DNA from: ARS1285 sp039796495
GTDB lineage: Archaea; Nanobdellota; Nanobdellia; Pacearchaeales; GW2011-AR1
Assembly (NCBI GenBank): GCA_039796495.1
Contig: JBDKJQ010000036.1
Location: 1-26,578 of the forward strand
Direction: 5' to 3'
DNA length: 26,578 nt
Of the stretch, positions 24,476-26,578 are shown in pieces (within the stretch, counting starts at the first letter, position 1; every line of letters begins with the position of its first letter). A model generated the notes under the pieces. That model was not told the DNA's origin, made no database searches, and saw only the letters and a program-made list of their open reading frames with translations. The position numbers and the translations under genes were made by a program.

Positions 24476-24890
24476 GATTCCTCCGCAGTATAAACCGAGT
24501 GTCTATAGTAACTTTAACATCTATTCTTTCCAGAGGCGTGTCAATAAAGGATTCTATTGTTTGTAATGTTGGAGCAATATCTTCCGGCGTGCTCGGAAAA
24601 AATTCCAAAGGTGCATGATCCTTAACACGAGTAACATCATAAACATGAATAAAACATATTGAGTGATGACAATACCTCAAGCAAGGAAGTTCTAATTTCC
24701 AAAATTCCTTTTTATTAACGATAAATCGCGGTCGTTCTTCAGTTCTCTCATTAGCTAATTCATCAGGCACAGGGAATCTCAATATATTCATTTCTCCTAA
24801 CAGATGGTCTCCTCTCTTTGAAGCCTCAACCATCATTTCATAGAGGATATTCGCATTTTCATGAACTGCTCGGTATTGATAATCCTCCAT
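24459..24890 (-). CDS. Unrecognised 143-aa protein co-encoded with PCNA
   Basis: A real gene: it has a strong AGGAG site 5 bases upstream and overlaps the PCNA start by 17 bases, so the two are translated from one message. The protein is soluble, mixed alpha/beta, with no signal or membrane segment. In the middle, C70, C74, H75, H76, C79 and H82 (CLRYCHHSICFIH) form a Cys/His cluster that could bind metal. The C-terminus (VKVTIDTRFILRR) looks like a beta strand and basic tail. I do not recognise the family. Position suggests a link to replication or repair, but that is inference. Confidence 0.8.
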   Translation of the reverse strand: MEDYQYRAVHENANILYEMMVEASKRGDHLLGEMNILRFPVPDELANERTEERPRFIVNKKEFWKLELPCLRYCHHSICFIHVYDVTRVKDHAPLEFFPSTPEDIAPTLQTIESFIDTPLERIDVKVTIDTRFILRRNHATAN

Positions 24891-24923
24891 TTTATCTCCT
24901 TAGTTTATAAAACATCAATCTGC

Positions 24924-24935
24924 TTTTAAATATTG
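24924..24935 (-). promoter_or_regulatory. Predicted TATA box of the 143-aa/PCNA operon
   Basis: The minus strand reads ATATTTAAAA, centred about 39 bases before the ATG at 24890. It predicts a leader of about 13 bases that just holds the AAGGAG site at 24896-24901. A second TATA-like stretch (24903-24913) is too close to the start codon to serve. Confidence 0.45.
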
Positions 24936-24952
24936 TTGTAAAGAATAAGCTA

Positions 24953-24964
24953 TTATTTAAATTT
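24953..24964 (+). promoter_or_regulatory. Predicted TATA box of the primase gene
   Basis: TTATTTAAATTT is centred about 28 bases before the primase ATG at 24987, with no Shine-Dalgarno motif between, so a leaderless transcript is predicted. Together with the divergent box it fills the 96-base intergenic region. Confidence 0.5.
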
Positions 24965-24986
24965 GAAAACATCTGTATTCTAGAAA

Positions 24987-26578
24987 ATGGAAGAGGCAAA
25001 AAAAGAAGTAAAAGAAACGGAAGAAAAAAGCGAGAAAAGTTTTAAAGAGCAGCGCATCAGGGAAATAACATTTCTGTATTATTCGCGTTCTGATGTAAAA
25101 AAAGCCCTGTTTGAATTTGCAAAAAATAGAGAAACAGTCCCCCGATACTTCGAAGGATTTGGAAAACGGCCTGACAGTTTTCAGTATGAATCAGATATAC
25201 TTGAGCAGGTGAAAAAAGGCGCAACGTCATTTCATTGTTCAGAAGAACTATGGTCAGATCCCTTGGAATTATCAACCGGTCTGGCGCGGCAGGAATTAGA
25301 CAATATGAGAACGGGCTGGGATTTATTGATCGATATAGACTCGCCTTATTTGGAATACAGTAAAATCTACGCACATCTCATCGCAGAATTGTTGGGGTTA
25401 CATAACATAGAAAATTTTGGTGTCAAATTTTCCGGATCAAAAGGATTTCATTTTATCATTCCCTGGAAAGCATTTCCGAAAGAAATCTATAATCAGCAGA
25501 CAAAGGACATGTTCCCTGAATGGCCGCGCATCATCTGCCAGTATCTGGCTGAAACAATAAAGCCGAGGTTAGCAGAGAAAATCTTCGCAGATTCGACACT
25601 GAAAGAGCTTGCTGAAAAGACAGGAAAAAAAGAATCAGAACTTATCGTGAATGAATGCTTGTCTTGCCAGAGGAATGCGACGAAAAAATACGAGGTCACG
25701 CTGGTATGCACTAATTGCAAAAATCTGGGAGAAGTCGTGAGGATAGAAACCAATAAAAGAGTGTTAAAATGTCCTGAATGCAGAAAGCCATTAATAGAAA
25801 AATCCCGACGGGAAGTTCTGTTTTGTGAGTATTGTTCCATTAACTCGGTGAAAAATCCTGAATTATTTGCAAAGGCAAGAAAAAAAACCGAACTGTTGAT
25901 AGATGCTGATCTAGTGCTTGTTGCTCCGCGTCATTTATTTCGGATGCCTTATTCATTGCACGAAAAAACCGCTCTTGCTTCCATCGTCGTTGACAAATCA
26001 GATATTCCAAGCTTTGAAATTACTCATGCAAAGCCGTTTAAAATGACTATAAAAAATTTTTATCCTGATGCAAAAGAAAACGAAGCAAGAGAGCTCATTT
26101 TGCAGGCATTAGACTGGCACGAACAAAAAGAAAAAACAGAGCACACGGTGAAAGATAAGAAAGATGCTGCGTCTTCTTCATCTCTCTCCAATCAATCAAA
26201 AAAAGATTTCAGCAAAATAACAATTCCCAACCCTTCAAATGAAATTTTTCCGCCGCAAATACAATTATTGTTAAAAGGTCTCAAGCAAGATGGCAGAAAG
26301 CGTGCTTTGTTTGTGTTGTTAAGTTTTTTCACCTCCTTAGGAGTTCCTCATAATGAGATTGAGAAAAGAATAGATGAATGGAACCAGAAAAACGCCATGC
26401 CGCTGAAAAAAGGATATGTCATAAGTCAATTGCAATGGTATAAAAGAAATCCCAATAGGCTTCCTCCAAATTTCAGCAATCCGATATACAAAGATTTAGG
26501 AGTTGATTTCCCCGATAAACTGTCATTACAAACAAAAAACCCTGTCAGCTATGCGATAAAAAAATATTTCATGCTGAG
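24987..26578 (+). CDS. priS: DNA primase catalytic subunit with zinc-ribbon insert, 3' end beyond window
   Basis: 530 codons are open to the right edge. After a Lys/Glu-rich start, the fold of archaeo-eukaryotic primases is clear: IREITFLYYSRSDVKKAL, WDLLIDIDSPY (metal-binding D116, D118), KFSGSKGFHFIIPW (H155) and, after an insertion, LLIDADLVLVAPRHLFRMPYSLHEKT (acidic D306 or D308). The insert at 224-283 has four CxxC pairs, enough for two zinc ribbons. After about residue 420 a second conserved-looking domain begins (FPPQIQLLLKGL, DGRKRALF), unusual for a lone small subunit. It may correspond to a large-subunit-like part, as in the fused primase of Nanoarchaeum, but I cannot confirm this. 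It makes RNA or DNA primers for replication. Confidence 0.93.
   Translation, partial: MEEAKKEVKETEEKSEKSFKEQRIREITFLYYSRSDVKKALFEFAKNRETVPRYFEGFGKRPDSFQYESDILEQVKKGATSFHCSEELWSDPLELSTGLARQELDNMRTGWDLLIDIDSPYLEYSKIYAHLIAELLGLHNIENFGVKFSGSKGFHFIIPWKAFPKEIYNQQTKDMFPEWPRIICQYLAETIKPRLAEKIFADSTLKELAEKTGKKESELIVNECLSCQRNATKKYEVTLVCTNCKNLGEVVRIETNKRVLKCPECRKPLIEKSRREVLFCEYCSINSVKNPELFAKARKKTELLIDADLVLVAPRHLFRMPYSLHEKTALASIVVDKSDIPSFEITHAKPFKMTIKNFYPDAKENEARELILQALDWHEQKEKTEHTVKDKKDAASSSSLSNQSKKDFSKITIPNPSNEIFPPQIQLLLKGLKQDGRKRALFVLLSFFTSLGVPHNEIEKRIDEWNQKNAMPLKKGYVISQLQWYKRNPNRLPPNFSNPIYKDLGVDFPDKLSLQTKNPVSYAIKKYFML

Noticed and set aside
24903..24913. TATA-like GTTTTATAAAC just before the 143-aa gene
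   Set aside because: Its centre is only 18 bases from the start codon, which would put transcription start inside the gene; the box at 24924-24935 fits better.
25057..25840. Two minus-strand reading frames over 100 aa
   Set aside because: Both are antisense to the primase gene, whose catalytic motifs are unambiguous.
1..26578. CRISPR arrays, tRNA or rRNA genes, insertion sequences
   Set aside because: No regularly spaced repeats, no cloverleaf-like segments in the short gaps, and no transposase-like protein were found; nearly all of the window is coding.

Overview
The window looks like a chromosomal piece of an AT-rich archaeon. It carries an archaeal PCNA sliding clamp and an archaeo-eukaryotic primase catalytic subunit. 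TATA-box-like sequences about 26-30 bp upstream of start codons predict several leaderless transcripts, and four proteins carry archaeal class III (pilin-type) N-termini. The combination of pilin-like proteins beginning SGQVTIF or KSQITIF, giant cysteine-rich secreted proteins and a LamG protein resembles DPANN genomes of the Woesearchaeota/Pacearchaeota kind. That placement is an impression from protein style, not a computed result.

Layout. (1) Positions 1-20765 hold fourteen genes, all on the minus strand and almost without gaps; the last runs off the left edge. Transcription begins with a 62-aa winged-helix protein. Four 'cassettes' follow, each opening with a pilin-like membrane protein and continuing with one or more large exported proteins. 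Cassette A1 is pilin 19807-20592 plus a 1172-aa Cys-rich/Ig-like protein. Cassette A2 is pilin 15402-16247 plus a 591-aa Cys-rich protein plus a 729-aa Ig-like protein; these two together correspond to the single 1172-aa protein of A1. Cassette B1 is pilin 10674-11420 plus a 793-aa trypsin-like protease, then a 241-aa exported protein. Cassette B2 is pilin 6718-7467 plus a zinc metallopeptidase, a 201-aa single-pass membrane protein, a 954-aa exported protein and a further exported protein cut by the window edge. (2) Positions 20881-23013 encode a membrane-anchored LamG protein. (3) Positions 23034-23707 encode a HEPN/MNT pair. (4) Positions 23747-24890 encode PCNA and an unrecognised 143-aa protein overlapping it. 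(5) From 24987 a divergent primase gene runs off the right edge.

Working hypothesis. The left 20 kb encodes a cell-surface apparatus. Two subfamilies of pilin-like proteins (A and B) would be processed by a prepilin-type peptidase and anchor or assemble with their own partners: disulfide-rich Ig-like ectodomains for A, proteases and beta-rich secreted proteins for B. Co-duplication of pilin and partner, and the split/fused A partners, support physical partnership. The winged-helix gene with palindromic sequences in its leader is the obvious candidate regulator. Function (attachment to a host or other cells, scavenging, defence) cannot be read from the sequence. No RNA genes, CRISPR arrays, insertion sequences or gene-free stretches over 300 bases were found.
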